Assembly (NCBI RefSeq): GCF_028621895.1
Contig: NZ_CP117520.1
Span: 806,001-870,000 of the forward strand
Direction of reading: 5' to 3'
Length of the DNA stretch: 64,000 nt
Source of the DNA: Acinetobacter sp. GSS19
GTDB taxonomy: Bacteria; Pseudomonadota; Gammaproteobacteria; Pseudomonadales; Moraxellaceae
Both the position numbers and the translations under genes were made by a program. Shown here piece after piece: positions 39,822 through 51,183 of this stretch. The notes under the pieces were generated by a model that worked only from the letters and a program-made list of their open reading frames with translations, was not told where the DNA came from and made no database searches. Numbering within the stretch: position 1 is the stretch's first letter; each line of letters begins with the position of its first letter.

Positions 39822-41279
39822 GTGAGCAAAGACACTATCATCGCCCTACATGCAGAACACCAAGGTCGTTGGAAAAACCGTGAAGAAATCGCGGAACGTA
39901 TGATTGCTTTGATCGGTCAGTTATACCGTGAAAAAAATATTGTGACTTCTGTTTACGGTCGTTCTTTAGTCAATCGTTCAGTCATCCAGATTTTGAAAGC
40001 TCACCGTCGTACCCGTATGATGGATGTGGAACTTTCAGTTGTTCACACTTTCCCAATTCTTGAGGCGTTGGCAAAAGTTGAAAACATCGGTTCTGCTGAA
40101 ATCGATTTGGGTAAACTTGCAGTTGAATATAAAGAACAAGGCGGTGATGTAGACGCGTTTGTTGCAAAAGCGGTTGAATCGCTAAAAGGCAATGCGACTG
40201 CTGTTGAGCCTAAAGATGTCGTACTTTACGGTTTTGGCCGCATCGGTCGTATCTTGGCACGTTTGATCATTGGTCAATCTGGTTTGGGCCGTGGCTTAAG
40301 CTTGAAAGCGATTGTTGTTCGTAAAACTGCCGATGGCGATTTGGAAAAGCGTGCATCGCTGCTTCGTCGTGACTCGATCCATGGTCCATTTGCCGGCACG
40401 ATTTCTGTTGATGAAGAAAATGAAGCCATCATTGCCAATGGTAACTTTATCAAAGTGATCTATGCATCTAACCCTGCAGAAGTTGATTACACCGCTTATG
40501 GTATCAACAATGCATTGGTGATCGACAACACTGGTAAATGGCGTGATGCTGAAGGTCTTGCGCAACACCTGAAATGCCCAGGCGCTGCACGTGTGATTTT
40601 GACTGCACCAGGCAAAGGTGAAATGAAAAACGTGGTGTATGGCGTAAATAATGCAGACATCCTTGATGAAGATACCATCATTTCTGCTGCAAGCTGTACC
40701 ACCAATGCGATTACCCCAGTATTGAAAGTATTGGATGACAAATACAAAGTGATCAACGGTCACGTTGAAACTGTTCACTCATTCACCAATGACCAGAACC
40801 TGATCGATAATTACCACAAAGCGGACCGTCGTGGCCGTGCTGCGACCTTGAACATGGTCATCACTGAAACAGGTGCAGCGAAAGCAGTTGCGAAAGCACT
40901 TCCTGCCTTGAAAGGTAAATTGACAGGTAACTCTGTACGTGTTCCTACACCAAACGTTTCTCTTGCAATCTTGAATTTGACGCTTGAGAAAGACGTAGAC
41001 CGTGAAGAAGTGAACGAATATATCCGTCAAATTTCGATCCACTCAAACCTACAAGGTCAAATCGGTTATACCAACTCAAGTGAAGTGGTATCTTCTGACT
41101 TTATCGGTTCGCGTACTGCGGGTGTATTCGATGCACAGGCAACGATTACTTCTGGCAACCGTTTAACTGCTTATGTTTGGTACGATAACGAAGTGGGTTA
41201 TAGCTGCCAAGTATTGCGTATCGCTGAACAAATGGGCGGCGTAAGCTATCCAAAAGTTCCTGCTGAAACAAATGCATAA
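39822..41279 (+). CDS. Glyceraldehyde-3-phosphate dehydrogenase, long form
   Basis: A 485-residue GAPDH, longer than the usual about 335 because of an extra N-terminal domain of about 130 residues. NAD(P) binding begins at VVLYGFGRIGR (136-143), the catalytic Cys is residue 292 in SCTTNA, and the partner His is residue 319 in ETVHSFTNDQN. This long form is known in Pseudomonas and Acinetobacter and is thought to serve gluconeogenesis. GTG 39822 follows AGAGGA. It is monocistronic with a strong terminator. Confidence 0.92.
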   Translation: MSKDTIIALHAEHQGRWKNREEIAERMIALIGQLYREKNIVTSVYGRSLVNRSVIQILKAHRRTRMMDVELSVVHTFPILEALAKVENIGSAEIDLGKLAVEYKEQGGDVDAFVAKAVESLKGNATAVEPKDVVLYGFGRIGRILARLIIGQSGLGRGLSLKAIVVRKTADGDLEKRASLLRRDSIHGPFAGTISVDEENEAIIANGNFIKVIYASNPAEVDYTAYGINNALVIDNTGKWRDAEGLAQHLKCPGAARVILTAPGKGEMKNVVYGVNNADILDEDTIISAASCTTNAITPVLKVLDDKYKVINGHVETVHSFTNDQNLIDNYHKADRRGRAATLNMVITETGAAKAVAKALPALKGKLTGNSVRVPTPNVSLAILNLTLEKDVDREEVNEYIRQISIHSNLQGQIGYTNSSEVVSSDFIGSRTAGVFDAQATITSGNRLTAYVWYDNEVGYSCQVLRIAEQMGGVSYPKVPAETNA

Positions 41280-41295
41280 TTTGTAATTCAGCGAC

Positions 41296-41326
41296 AAAAA
41301 GCCCGGTTCCAACCGGGCTTTTTTAT
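41296..41326 (+). terminator. Intrinsic terminator of gap
   Basis: AAAGCCCGG and CCGGGCTTT pair around TTCCAA, followed by a run of T, just after the stop codon. Confidence 0.92.
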
Positions 41327-41485
41327 TTTTATCGTTTCATTGGTTCTCATCAGCAGAAATGTTTTTTTACTTATATTTATAGAGAATTTTCTTGAGAGAT
41401 GGCTGGAAAACTTACCATCATGAACAGCAATCATCTGCTAATGAATTTTTCTATTCGTGCATTTCGTTAAAATATGGCAGAATAG

Positions 41486-42739
<1,254 letters not shown>

Positions 42740-42756
42740 GTAGAACCGAGGACAAG

Positions 42757-43890
42757 ATGATAGAAGTGGTAAATGGGCAACGTCAGCTCACAGCGTGTAA
42801 ACGGATCGTTGTAAAGATTGGATCATCTCTACTCACCGCAAATGGGCAAGGTTTGGATTTGGACGCGATTTCGCATTGGGCGAATCAGATTGCCAATCTA
42901 CACAATGCCGGACATGAAATTATTTTGGTGTCCTCTGGTGCGGTGGCTGAAGGGATGGTTCGCATGAAACTGGCGAGCCGACCCACCGATTTACCGAGTC
43001 TGCAAGCTTGTGCCGCGATTGGTCAAATGGGTTTGATTCAAACCTGGTCGAGCGTGCTCGATCAGCATGATATCAAAACTGCCCAGATTCTACTGACCCA
43101 TGATGATCTTGCGGATCGTCGTCGTTATCTCAACTCCTGTGATGCCCTGCAACATCTGATTGAGTGGCGCGTGATTCCTGTCATTAACGAGAATGACACG
43201 GTTTCAACCGATGAAATTCGCTTTGGTGATAATGATACTTTGGCGGCTATGGTAGCGGGTCAGGTACATGCGGATTTACTGATTATTCTGACTGATCAGC
43301 AAGGCATGTTTGATGCTGATCCACGTTCAAATCCGAATGCCAAACTGTTGACCAGTGTCCGTGCCTTGGATGATGAACTGTTTGAGATGGCGGGCGGCGG
43401 CGGCGTGTTGGGTCGGGGTGGTATGGTAACCAAAGTCCGTGCTGCACGTCTGGCCGCAAAATCAGGCTGTCCAACGCTGATCGCCAGTGGTGAGAGTGAC
43501 AACGTCTTATCACGTCTGATGGCCGGTGAAATGTTGGGCACTTTGTTTACAACGGACAATGACCGTATTACCGCACACCAGCAATGGTTAGCGGCACATT
43601 TGCAAACTGCAGGCCGTCTGGTATTGGATGATGGTGCAGTCGCAGCCATCAAGGAACAGCACCGCAGTTTATTACCTGTGGGCGTGAAAACCGTCGAAGG
43701 GCATTTTGAGCGCGGTGATGTGGTGGAATGTGTCGATACACAAGGCAAGCGCATTGCAGTAGGACGAGTGAATTTCAGTTCGCGTTCAGCAGAACGGGTG
43801 AAAGGTCTGTCTTCGGATAAAGTTTTGCAGGTATTAGGTGAGGCCCGTTCTCTGGAAATGATTCACCGTGACCACATGGCAATTTATTAA
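42757..43890 (+). CDS. proB: Glutamate 5-kinase
   Basis: A 377-residue amino-acid kinase that phosphorylates glutamate in the first step of proline synthesis. The kinase domain has [10 protein letters not shown] near residue 22, [11 protein letters not shown] near residue 53 and [17 protein letters not shown] near residue 147. The C-terminal PUA domain (about residues 285-370) is present. GAGGA precedes ATG 42757. A terminator follows. Confidence 0.96.
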   Translation: MIEVVNGQRQLTACKRIVVKIGSSLLTANGQGLDLDAISHWANQIANLHNAGHEIILVSSGAVAEGMVRMKLASRPTDLPSLQACAAIGQMGLIQTWSSVLDQHDIKTAQILLTHDDLADRRRYLNSCDALQHLIEWRVIPVINENDTVSTDEIRFGDNDTLAAMVAGQVHADLLIILTDQQGMFDADPRSNPNAKLLTSVRALDDELFEMAGGGGVLGRGGMVTKVRAARLAAKSGCPTLIASGESDNVLSRLMAGEMLGTLFTTDNDRITAHQQWLAAHLQTAGRLVLDDGAVAAIKEQHRSLLPVGVKTVEGHFERGDVVECVDTQGKRIAVGRVNFSSRSAERVKGLSSDKVLQVLGEARSLEMIHRDHMAIY

Positions 43891-43910
43891 TTCAGTGCTG
43901 CTCTGTTATC

Positions 43911-43937
43911 AAAAGCTCGCTTAGGCGAGCTTTTTTA
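43911..43937. terminator. Terminator whose right arm is coding sequence of the HAD gene
   Basis: AAAAGCTCGC and GCGAGCTTTT pair around TTAG, then TT. It ends proB. The TTAG loop contains the reverse-complement stop codon of the HAD gene (43921-43923), so the hairpin overlaps that gene's last codons (KKLA). Confidence 0.88.
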
Positions 43938-44574
43938 TGTTTACTAGTGGCGGAAGTTGCTGATCGACACCGACCATAAAACACTGCTGTGCTAGGCTTA
44001 ACATTTCTAGGTCTTCATGACTATTGCCATAAGCATAGACCTGTGCAAATTCCTCAAGTCGATATTGTTGTAACACCCGGCGTTTTTTCTCGGCACAGCT
44101 ACAGTCTGCACTCAGGTAATTTCCAGTAAAACGCTGGTTCTGCACTTCAGTTGCGCTACAAATCAAGTCAATCGCCAAAGCATCACATAGGGGTTTTAAA
44201 TATACGTCAACTGACGCAGAAACCAAGACCACACGGTCTCCAAGTTGCTGATGCTGTTGCAACCGTTCCAGCAATTGCGGATCTAAATCATCCAGTAACA
44301 GCTCAGCATAATCTTGAGCCAGTTTTTCTAGCTCAGTCGCAGAGGTATCTTTGAACATGGCCGCAAATAGTTTTGGACGCATGGCATGGGCAGGGTAGAG
44401 CTTTAAATAATAGGCTTGGATCCAGGGAAGAATTTTTAAACCTTGCCGCAAAATATGTCGTTTAGACAAGGCAAAGAAAATGAACCCGGTGAAACTGTCA
44501 CGCTTACACAGGGTTCCATCAAAATCAAACAGGGCGAGATTTATATTTTGACGCGTTTGGCGCGTTGCATACAT
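43921..44574 (-). CDS. HAD-superfamily phosphatase, IB type
   Basis: A 217-residue phosphatase of the SerB-like HAD-IB group. Motif I is FDFDGTLCKRD near residue 16, motif II VLVSASVDVYLKP near residue 116, and motif III and the acidic site AYGNSHEDLEML near residue 185. The C1 cap is helical (FALSKRHILRQGLKIL). The substrate is not predictable, probably a small phosphomonoester. Its start lies 34 bases inside the end of the DUF1615 gene on the same strand, which suggests translational coupling. Confidence 0.87.
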   Translation of the reverse strand: MYATRQTRQNINLALFDFDGTLCKRDSFTGFIFFALSKRHILRQGLKILPWIQAYYLKLYPAHAMRPKLFAAMFKDTSATELEKLAQDYAELLLDDLDPQLLERLQQHQQLGDRVVLVSASVDVYLKPLCDALAIDLICSATEVQNQRFTGNYLSADCSCAEKKRRVLQQYRLEEFAQVYAYGNSHEDLEMLSLAQQCFMVGVDQQLPPLVNIKKLA

Positions 44575-45749
44575 GAGGTATATCGTCCATTTACACGTGT
44601 TGCAAACCAGTTGGTATTGTAGTCCCGGCTCAGTTTCGGGCCGGAAATCACCACTTCAGGCATGATGGCATAAATGGGTTGTTTGCCTGTTTTGGCTTGG
44701 TACAGTTTTTTCACTGCAATGTAAGTTTGGGTTTCTTCAAAATCTTTTTCTTTTTCCTTACTGAGATCCGCACGGATCTGGCGAGGGGTGACCAGTACAT
44801 TGTTAGCGGCAAAGACGGCAATCAGCTCACGTTCGGACTGGCTTTGGGTAGAACGTACATCACCATCTTTGGTATATAACAGCAAGTCGCCATCGAGATC
44901 GAGTTCTTCTTCAGTCAGGTCATTCAACATGCTTTGGAACGCTGCATTACGGCTAGAGTACATGCCTGAATTATAGTCTGCAAAACGGTACAATGGTTTT
45001 TCATAGTCTGCCGGATACATCATCAGACGATGGATCCCGTAGTACAGACCGCCGTACTGCGTGTATAAATCGCTGCGCAATTCGGCTATATTCATGCTGG
45101 AACGTTTATGTTCCTTGGCGTAGCTGATATGGACCTGCATGGAACCCAACGTTGTAATTGGGTTCATTTTTTCTCCCATATCCTGTCCCACCAGTTTGGC
45201 GGCACCAGTTAAGGCACTGACATGGTAATGCTTGGTCATGTAGTCAAAAATTTCCTGATACAACAGGTCGAGTTCTTGCTCGGTTTTGACCTTACGCATT
45301 TGACTTAAATAATTGTTATCAGGACTAGGTTGATTCTTTAAGACATCTTCAAAATAACCGGCAATCGTTCCACCCAGCTTGTCGCCGAATTTTTCTTTAA
45401 ATTTTTCTTCCAGACGTGTACTGACTTCCTTGACGGCTTTAGACCCGAGTCCCGGCACTTGAGGATCTGCAACAAAGTTGGATTCCTGATCTACGACCGC
45501 AATGACGCTACAGACATTTTGTTTATTTCGTGGAATCCCGAGCTGTTGCATGATGTCATGGATGTCTTTGGCCCAGGATGCTTTGTTTTGCACACGGCCT
45601 GGAATCAGACGGGCAATATGTTGATCCTCGAGTTCGGGTTCATCATTTTTAGACCACCATGAACTGTCGCCACAAGCAGCAAGACCAAGTGTCAAGGTAA
45701 TGAGAGTGGTAGCTTTCAACAAGCGGGAAGGTTGAGACGATTTATTCAT
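44541..45749 (-). CDS. DUF1615 lipoprotein
   Basis: A 402-residue lipoprotein. The signal ends in lipobox LTLGLAAC near residue 28 when ATG 45749 (MNKSSQPSRLL) is used; the open frame to 45860 has no function. The mature part is helical, with SVIAVVDQESNF near residue 82 and LGSMQVHISYAKEH near residue 214, which resemble a lysozyme-like fold (Glu in VVDQES). DUF1615 is a proteobacterial family whose enzymatic role I cannot name. Its end overlaps the HAD gene by 34 bases. Confidence 0.85.
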   Translation of the reverse strand: MNKSSQPSRLLKATTLITLTLGLAACGDSSWWSKNDEPELEDQHIARLIPGRVQNKASWAKDIHDIMQQLGIPRNKQNVCSVIAVVDQESNFVADPQVPGLGSKAVKEVSTRLEEKFKEKFGDKLGGTIAGYFEDVLKNQPSPDNNYLSQMRKVKTEQELDLLYQEIFDYMTKHYHVSALTGAAKLVGQDMGEKMNPITTLGSMQVHISYAKEHKRSSMNIAELRSDLYTQYGGLYYGIHRLMMYPADYEKPLYRFADYNSGMYSSRNAAFQSMLNDLTEEELDLDGDLLLYTKDGDVRSTQSQSERELIAVFAANNVLVTPRQIRADLSKEKEKDFEETQTYIAVKKLYQAKTGKQPIYAIMPEVVISGPKLSRDYNTNWFATRVNGRYTSCMQRAKRVKI

Positions 45750-45832
45750 GCTGATGCAAACACATTCAGAAAAGGATGAGCCGACAGGGCGGATGCAGTA
45801 TACTATGCGGGTTGCAAAAAGTATGAATATAT

Positions 45833-46858
45833 ATGTATATCGGTCCTTATCAGCTGTCAAATAATTTAATCGTTGCGCCTATGGCTGGCGTGACGGATCG
45901 CCCGTTCCGGACGTTATGCAAGTACTTTGGTGCTGGGCATGCGGTGAGTGAAATGATGACAGCCGACAAGACCTTACGTATGAGTAAAAAAAGTCTCTAC
46001 CGGGCGAATTTTGATGGGGAGCTGGCTCCGATTTCCGCGCAGATAGCAGGTTCTGATCCTGAACAACTGGCTGAAGCAGCACGTTATCAGGTGGCGAATG
46101 GTGCACAAATTGTTGATATCAACATGGGCTGTCCGGCTAAAAAAGTCTGCAATAAACTGGCAGGTTCCGCCTTGTTGCAAGATGAAGATCTGGTGGCACG
46201 TATTCTGGACACTGTGGTGGCTGCGGTCGATGTGCCCGTGACTTTAAAAACCCGTTTGGGTTATTTAAATGGACAGGAAAATATTTTGCGTGTCGCACAA
46301 CGGGCTGAACAGGCGGGGATAGCTGCTTTGGCATTGCATGGACGAACCCGTGAAGACATGTATTTAAATACTGCGCGTTATGAGCTGATCAAAGAAGTCA
46401 AACAACTGCTAACAATTCCTGTCATCGCGAATGGTGATATCGACAGTCCGGAAAAGGCCAAATATGTGCTGGATTATACCGGTGCAGATGCGGTGATGAT
46501 TGGCCGCGCCGCGCAGGGGCGTCCGTGGATTTTTCGTGAGATCGCGCATTATCTGCAAACTGGGGAACATTTGGCTGCACCCGCGATTGCCGAGGTAAAA
46601 GCCGTCTTGCTCGGACATCTGGCCGAACTCTATGAATTCTATGGCGAATATTCAGGTTGCCGAATCGCACGCAAGCATATCGCTTGGTATACCAAAGGTC
46701 TGCATTCGAGTAATGAATTCCGCCAGCAGATGTATCAGGTGGAAAGCACTGCACAACAAGCGCAAGTAGTCGAGCAGTATTTTAATCAGTTGCTCGCGCA
46801 GGGTGAAACCCTCAATGACGTACAGACGGAAAATGTGAATCTGCTTGTAATGCATTAA
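45833..46858 (+). CDS. dusB: tRNA-dihydrouridine synthase B
   Basis: A 341-residue flavoenzyme that reduces uridine to dihydrouridine in tRNA. The N-terminus has VAPMAGVTDRPFR, the FMN and active-site region is DINMGCPAKKVCNKLAGS (catalytic Cys in NMGCPAKKVC), and GADAVMIGRAAQGRPW is the phosphate-binding loop. fis, often next to dusB in enterobacteria, is not visible here. No clear ribosome site precedes ATG 45833. Confidence 0.93.
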   Translation: MYIGPYQLSNNLIVAPMAGVTDRPFRTLCKYFGAGHAVSEMMTADKTLRMSKKSLYRANFDGELAPISAQIAGSDPEQLAEAARYQVANGAQIVDINMGCPAKKVCNKLAGSALLQDEDLVARILDTVVAAVDVPVTLKTRLGYLNGQENILRVAQRAEQAGIAALALHGRTREDMYLNTARYELIKEVKQLLTIPVIANGDIDSPEKAKYVLDYTGADAVMIGRAAQGRPWIFREIAHYLQTGEHLAAPAIAEVKAVLLGHLAELYEFYGEYSGCRIARKHIAWYTKGLHSSNEFRQQMYQVESTAQQAQVVEQYFNQLLAQGETLNDVQTENVNLLVMH

Positions 46859-46907
46859 GCATCATAAAACCCTTGAGGCAACTGAACCACAGTTGCCCCG
46901 GCGTGAA

Positions 46908-47954
46908 TTAATGACCTTGTTTTATTTCTAAAACCAGCTGGTTGATCAGATCGGTTGCTTCAAGCTCACGTATTTGTGCGACATTACTGCCAGCCCAGAA
47001 AGCCCCATAACCTTGATCGCCTTGTGCGCTGGCGACAGCATGCAGTTGTTTCGCCAGATCATAAGTATAAGGATAGCCTGGAACTTCAGGACGGTGTGGC
47101 TGTTCAATCTGCATGTGCCAGCGGTTGATCAGACCACGAGCCGGGCGACCGGAAATGCTGCTGGTGATTTGGGTGAGCGGCTGGTTGAATAAAGCCTGGC
47201 GATAGGCTGTATTGGCATTTGAACTGCGGCACTGTACAAAGGCAGTCCCCAGTTGAACGGCCTCTGCCCCGAGTTTTAACATCAATCTGGCCTGTTGACC
47301 ATTCATGATGCCGCCCGCTGCAACAATCGGACGTTGACAGTGTTTGTGAATAAGCTGGACCAAGTCAGCGGTCTTAATAGAGGCATCAATCGCAGGATTA
47401 AAAATACCACGATGGCCACCGGCTTCAATGCCTTGGGCGATAATGATATCAATTCCGGCTGCTTCGATCGCTTGAGCTTCCGCTAGATTGGTCGCAGAAA
47501 CCATCGTGATAATACCAGCCTGTTTCAGGGCCTGAATCTGTTTAGGATGTGGGATACCAAAGTGAAAACTGACCGCTTTGGGACGCGTGTCCAGTACCAG
47601 ATTTAACAATTCATTATTATCACGAAAACTAGGGTAAATACATTGCAAGCTTTCTGGTGGTGTGGCACCAAATTCAGCAAAAGCTGGACGTAGATATTTA
47701 ATCCAGCGAGCAGCGGTTTCTGGATTCAGTGCTTCAGTTTCATGGCAGAAAAAGTTGAGCTGAAAAGGTTGCTCAGTCAGGGCGCGGGTCGCTTCAATTT
47801 GCTGGCGGGCGGATGCAATGGAACTTGCGCCTAAACCTAAACTGCCGAATGCTCCAGAATTGGAAACTTCAGCTGCCAGTTCAGGAGTAGACACGCCTGC
47901 CATTGGAGCAAGCAAAATTGGATGCTTAATGGATAATTGTTCTAGAATTGACAT
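46908..47954 (-). CDS. Nitronate monooxygenase family protein
   Basis: A 348-residue FMN-dependent TIM-barrel enzyme of the NMO family. The N-terminus has PILLAPMAGVSTPELAAEVSN, the catalytic His is in EAGGHRG near residue 180, and GGIMNGQQAR near residue 217 plus GAEAVQLGTAF near residue 231 bind FMN phosphate. It oxidises alkyl nitronates such as propionate-3-nitronate. GGAG lies at good distance from ATG 47954. Confidence 0.9.
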   Translation of the reverse strand: MSILEQLSIKHPILLAPMAGVSTPELAAEVSNSGAFGSLGLGASSIASARQQIEATRALTEQPFQLNFFCHETEALNPETAARWIKYLRPAFAEFGATPPESLQCIYPSFRDNNELLNLVLDTRPKAVSFHFGIPHPKQIQALKQAGIITMVSATNLAEAQAIEAAGIDIIIAQGIEAGGHRGIFNPAIDASIKTADLVQLIHKHCQRPIVAAGGIMNGQQARLMLKLGAEAVQLGTAFVQCRSSNANTAYRQALFNQPLTQITSSISGRPARGLINRWHMQIEQPHRPEVPGYPYTYDLAKQLHAVASAQGDQGYGAFWAGSNVAQIRELEATDLINQLVLEIKQGH

Positions 47955-48189
47955 AAGTAACTGCTCCAGTTCATACAGATAACTTAGTCGAAATCATTTT
48001 TCTAAAGCAAACAATATTCAGTATTTTATACAAAAATATTGCATCAAATTGATCAGAAGGATTCAATTTTAAAGCATGTGTATACAATGATACGGATATG
48101 TCGAAATACACTTCTATATTCCTGATATAAGTGATTTACCAGCCAGTGTTAATGATGACCCCATGCCGAAAAATTGTCCCGTTAAAAAG

Positions 48190-48214
48190 AAAAAAGCCCT
48201 TCTGGGCTTTTTTC
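48190..48214. terminator. Intrinsic terminator of the Ala-rich lipoprotein gene
   Basis: AAAAGCCC and GGGCTTTT pair around TTCT, flanked by A-runs and T-runs, 24 bases beyond the stop on the minus strand. Confidence 0.88.
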
Positions 48215-48237
48215 TGTAGGCAAAGACTTAAAGACGA

Positions 48238-48549
48238 TTAATTCTTCGCGTCTTCTTTCACGTTGCGAGCCCCTTTTTCCACACTATCTGCCGCCGTAGC
48301 TGTGGCATCACGTGCGGCTCGTTCTGCTTCTTGAGCTGCTTCACGAGTTTCTTCCGCAGCTTCTTCAGCAGCCGCTTCAGTTTTAGCTGCTGCATTGCGT
48401 GCAGCATCATTCACATCATGTGCAGCTTGTTCAGAGGCTTTTTCTAAATGTTCACCTGTGGTGGCACCGGTCTCTGGTTTCTCTTCTTTATTACAGCCGA
48501 CCAGTGCAACTGTTGTAGCAAGACCCAAAGCAATCAGTAGTTTATTCAT
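48238..48549 (-). CDS. Ala/Glu-rich small lipoprotein
   Basis: A 103-residue lipoprotein. The lipobox is VALVGC with Cys near residue 19; the rest is a long helix dominated by Ala, Glu and Lys (for example AAAEEAAEETREAAQEAERAA), likely a coiled coil or a YtxH-like surface helix. It probably anchors in the outer or inner membrane. AAGGAAAA precedes ATG 48549. The frame to 48597 is an extension without a start. Its function is unknown. Confidence 0.8.
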   Translation of the reverse strand: MNKLLIALGLATTVALVGCNKEEKPETGATTGEHLEKASEQAAHDVNDAARNAAAKTEAAAEEAAEETREAAQEAERAARDATATAADSVEKGARNVKEDAKN

Positions 48550-48655
48550 TGTTGATTTTCCTTTTTTCGTTGTGATTCCAGCAGAATCTAAACACAAAAA
48601 AAGTCATGTGAATAAATGCAATTTGTTTATTCTGTTGCGAGACTGTTAAACAATG

Positions 48656-48689
48656 CTAAAAAAGCTGAGATCTGTTCACAGATCTCAGC
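48656..48689 (-). terminator. Intrinsic terminator of ahpF
   Basis: AGCTGAGATCTG and CAGATCTCAGCT form a perfect 12-bp stem around TTCA/TGAA, followed on the minus strand by T6. Confidence 0.92.
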
Positions 48690-48721
48690 TGAAAAGTATC
48701 AAAAATAAGAGACCGTTACAT

Positions 48722-50284
48722 TTATTGCCCATTACGGATAATGTAATCAAAGGCAGAGAGAGAAGCCTTCGCACCTTCACCGGTCGCAATGATAATCTGT
48801 TTGTATGGCACTGTGGTACAGTCACCTGCGGCAAACACCCCTTTTACATTGGTCTCATTGCGTTCATTAATCACAATCTCACCACGGCTATTCAGTTCCA
48901 CCACTTCTTTCAGGAATTCAGTGTTTGGTAATAATCCGATCTGAACGAAAATCCCGGCCAAGGCAATTTCATGTTCTGTCCCCGTCGTACGGTCCTGATA
49001 ACGGAGTGCCGTCGCCTGGCTGCCATCACCGACGACTTCCGTGGTCAAGGCTGATTTGATTACGCTGGTATTTGGCAAGCTGTTTAATTTGTTCTGCAAT
49101 ACTTGATCGGCACGCAAAGTATCCGAGAATTCAAGCAGGGTGACATGTTCTACAATCCCGGCCAAATCAATTGCCGCTTCTACGCCTGAATTCCCCCCAC
49201 CAATCACTGCAACACGTTTGCCTTTAAACAGTGGACCATCACAGTGTGGACAGTAAGCCACACCACGAGTACGGTATTCCGCTTCACCCGGAACATTCAT
49301 TTCTCTCCAGCGCGCACCGGTTGAGAGAATAACGGTTTTCGATTCAAGTTTTGCACCATTTTCCAGCTCCACTTGCACCAGACCATTCGCGGTTTTGTCT
49401 GCACCGACCAAATGTTTCACTCTTTGCAGACTCATGATGTCCACACCATATTCACGAACGTGTTCTTCCATCGCCGCAGCAAATTTAGGTCCCTGGGTTT
49501 TCTGTACGGAAGTGAAGTTTTCAATATCCATGGTGTCCATGACCTGACCACCCAAACGCTCCGCCACAATGCCGGTTTTGATGCCTTTACGTGCGGCATA
49601 AATCGCAGCGGTATTGCCTGCAGGGCCACCACCAATCACCAGCACATCAAAGGCCGCTTTGGCATTGAGTTTTTCTGCATCTTTCGCGGCTGAGTTGCTG
49701 TCCAATTTGGCGATGATTTCTTCCAGCGTCATTCGACCTTGACCGATATGCTGGTTGTCCTGGAATACCATGGGAACCGCCATGATTTTGCGTTCTTCAA
49801 CCTCTTCCTGGAAGAAAGCTCCATCAATCATGGTCGCTGTGGTGCCCGGGTTGTAAATGGCGATCAGGTTTAGTGCCTGCACCACGTCCGGACAGTTATG
49901 ACAGCTAAGCGACACAAATACATCAAAGTCAGCGGTCAGGTTCAGCCCCTTAATCTGGGCTAGAACTTCGTCAGACACTTTTGGTGCATAACCGGAAACT
50001 TGTAATAAGGCCAGAATCAATGAGGTGAACTCGTGTCCCATCGGCAAACCGGCAAAGTTCACGCGGGGTTGTTCACCAGTTTTCGCAATGCCAAAACTTG
50101 GACGACGGCTGTTTTGACCGTCAAAGCGAGCGGTGACTTTGTCAGACAATACGGCAATTTCTTCCACCAGTTCTTTGATTTTGACGGCTTTGTCAGAGTC
50201 ATCGAGAGACGCCACCAGTTCGATTGGGCCTTGTAAACGTTGTAATAAAGTTTTCAGTTGTGCTGTAGTGTTCTGATCTAACAC
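48722..50284 (-). CDS. ahpF: Alkyl hydroperoxide reductase flavoprotein
   Basis: A 520-residue NADH-dependent disulfide reductase that recycles AhpC. The N-terminal thioredoxin-like domain has the redox pair in SCHNCPDVV near residue 129. The FAD motif [17 protein letters not shown] lies near residue 217, and the second redox pair is in [11 protein letters not shown] near residue 341. GTG 50284 has GGGAG upstream. It is not adjacent to ahpC; DUF1653 and KTSC-like genes lie between. Confidence 0.96.
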   Translation of the reverse strand: MLDQNTTAQLKTLLQRLQGPIELVASLDDSDKAVKIKELVEEIAVLSDKVTARFDGQNSRRPSFGIAKTGEQPRVNFAGLPMGHEFTSLILALLQVSGYAPKVSDEVLAQIKGLNLTADFDVFVSLSCHNCPDVVQALNLIAIYNPGTTATMIDGAFFQEEVEERKIMAVPMVFQDNQHIGQGRMTLEEIIAKLDSNSAAKDAEKLNAKAAFDVLVIGGGPAGNTAAIYAARKGIKTGIVAERLGGQVMDTMDIENFTSVQKTQGPKFAAAMEEHVREYGVDIMSLQRVKHLVGADKTANGLVQVELENGAKLESKTVILSTGARWREMNVPGEAEYRTRGVAYCPHCDGPLFKGKRVAVIGGGNSGVEAAIDLAGIVEHVTLLEFSDTLRADQVLQNKLNSLPNTSVIKSALTTEVVGDGSQATALRYQDRTTGTEHEIALAGIFVQIGLLPNTEFLKEVVELNSRGEIVINERNETNVKGVFAAGDCTTVPYKQIIIATGEGAKASLSAFDYIIRNGQ

Positions 50285-50508
50285 GGCTTATGCTCCCAAT
50301 ATAGTGTCTCTTTTCAATGGATTTATCATACGATAGCTTTCTTGATTGGTGAAATGTTTTATTTTTATAAAAACGATCGTTTTTTTAAATTAATGATTGG
50401 GTTTTTAAATTTTTAGGGCAGGCACTTTATTTTTCATCAAAAAATACTTTTATTTTTTACGGTAAATTTGCATGATAACGCTGCATATTGGAGATGGAGA
50501 GGTCAGCA

Positions 50509-50727
50509 ATGCAGTTGGCTCGAGGGATTTATCAGCATTATAAAGGACAGCTTTATCAGGTCTTTCACGTGGCACGGCATAGTGAAACAGGAGAAGCACT
50601 CGTGGTTTATCAATGTCTGTATGGCGATTATTCGATGTGGGTTCGTCCATTGAGTATGTTTGTTGAACAGGTTGAAATTGATGGACACTGGCAGGCGCGT
50701 TTTCAATTGCTACAAGCCTTGGATTAA
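50509..50727 (+). CDS. DUF1653 domain protein
   Basis: A 72-residue protein that matches the DUF1653 layout: [24 protein letters not shown] in two parts, then [20 protein letters not shown]. It is a small SH3-like beta protein of unknown function, widespread in bacteria. GGAGAGG sits at the ideal distance from ATG 50509; an earlier in-frame start at 50488 is less likely. It stands alone, divergent from ahpF. Confidence 0.85.
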   Translation: MQLARGIYQHYKGQLYQVFHVARHSETGEALVVYQCLYGDYSMWVRPLSMFVEQVEIDGHWQARFQLLQALD

Positions 50728-50730
50728 ATG

Positions 50731-50761
50731 AAAAAAAGACGTGAAGAATGGGCTTCACGTC
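50731..50761 (-). terminator. Intrinsic terminator of the KTSC-like gene
   Basis: GACGTGAAG and CTTCACGTC form a 9-bp stem with loop AATGGG; the T-run follows on the minus strand. The DUF1653 stop is four bases before this on the plus strand. Confidence 0.85.
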
Positions 50762-50769
50762 TGAAAGCG

Positions 50770-50976
50770 TTAAGCAATTGATAACTTGCTAAAATGTAAA
50801 TCATATTGCAGATATTTTTCTACAAAAGCCGCTTTATTCTCAGAGCGCAGTAAATTGTTATAAATAAATTCCGGAACCGGATGGTACAGTTCCCCCGTAC
50901 CATTACTATAAAAAATCTTTAAGTAGCGAGATGCAGGGCTATATTTCCAGTGGATGACCACAAGCACTTTTTCCAT
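50770..50976 (-). CDS. KTSC-like small protein
   Basis: A 68-residue protein with a KTSC-like pattern: YSPASRYLKIFYSNGTGELYHPVPEF in two parts, then IYNNLLRSENKAAFVEKYL. KTSC is the small C-terminal domain of lysyl-tRNA synthetase-like proteins, and it also occurs alone with unknown function. AAGGAGG lies seven bases before ATG 50976. It converges with the DUF1653 gene and has a terminator. Confidence 0.65.
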   Translation of the reverse strand: MEKVLVVIHWKYSPASRYLKIFYSNGTGELYHPVPEFIYNNLLRSENKAAFVEKYLQYDLHFSKLSIA

Positions 50977-51130
50977 ACGCGTCCCTCCTTGTTATTTTTG
51001 TATATGTTAAAACGTCCTGTTTTTTTTAAAGGCTAATGTCTTTATTGGTCTTGTTTGATTTGAATGTACTCCTGTTTCTGCAACCTGGGTAGAGGGATTG
51101 CATGAAAACCTTAAAATAAATCACAGACAA

Positions 51131-51160
51131 TAAAAAACCACTCACAGAGGAGTGGTTTTT
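51131..51160 (-). terminator. Intrinsic terminator of ahpC
   Basis: AAAACCACTC and GAGTGGTTTT pair around ACAGAG/CTCTGT, and a T-run follows on the minus strand, 24 bases beyond the stop. Confidence 0.9.
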
Positions 51161-51183
51161 AGTTGAAATCTATTCTTTACAGA

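Noticed and set aside
45750-45860. 37-residue extension of the DUF1615 protein
   Set aside because: It would bury the lipoprotein signal and overlaps the dusB start; ATG 45749 gives a proper lipobox position.
50285-50460. OxyR-type site upstream of ahpF
   Set aside because: ATAG and TATC-like tetramers occur near 50295 and 50330, but the four-block spacing of the OxyR consensus is not met.
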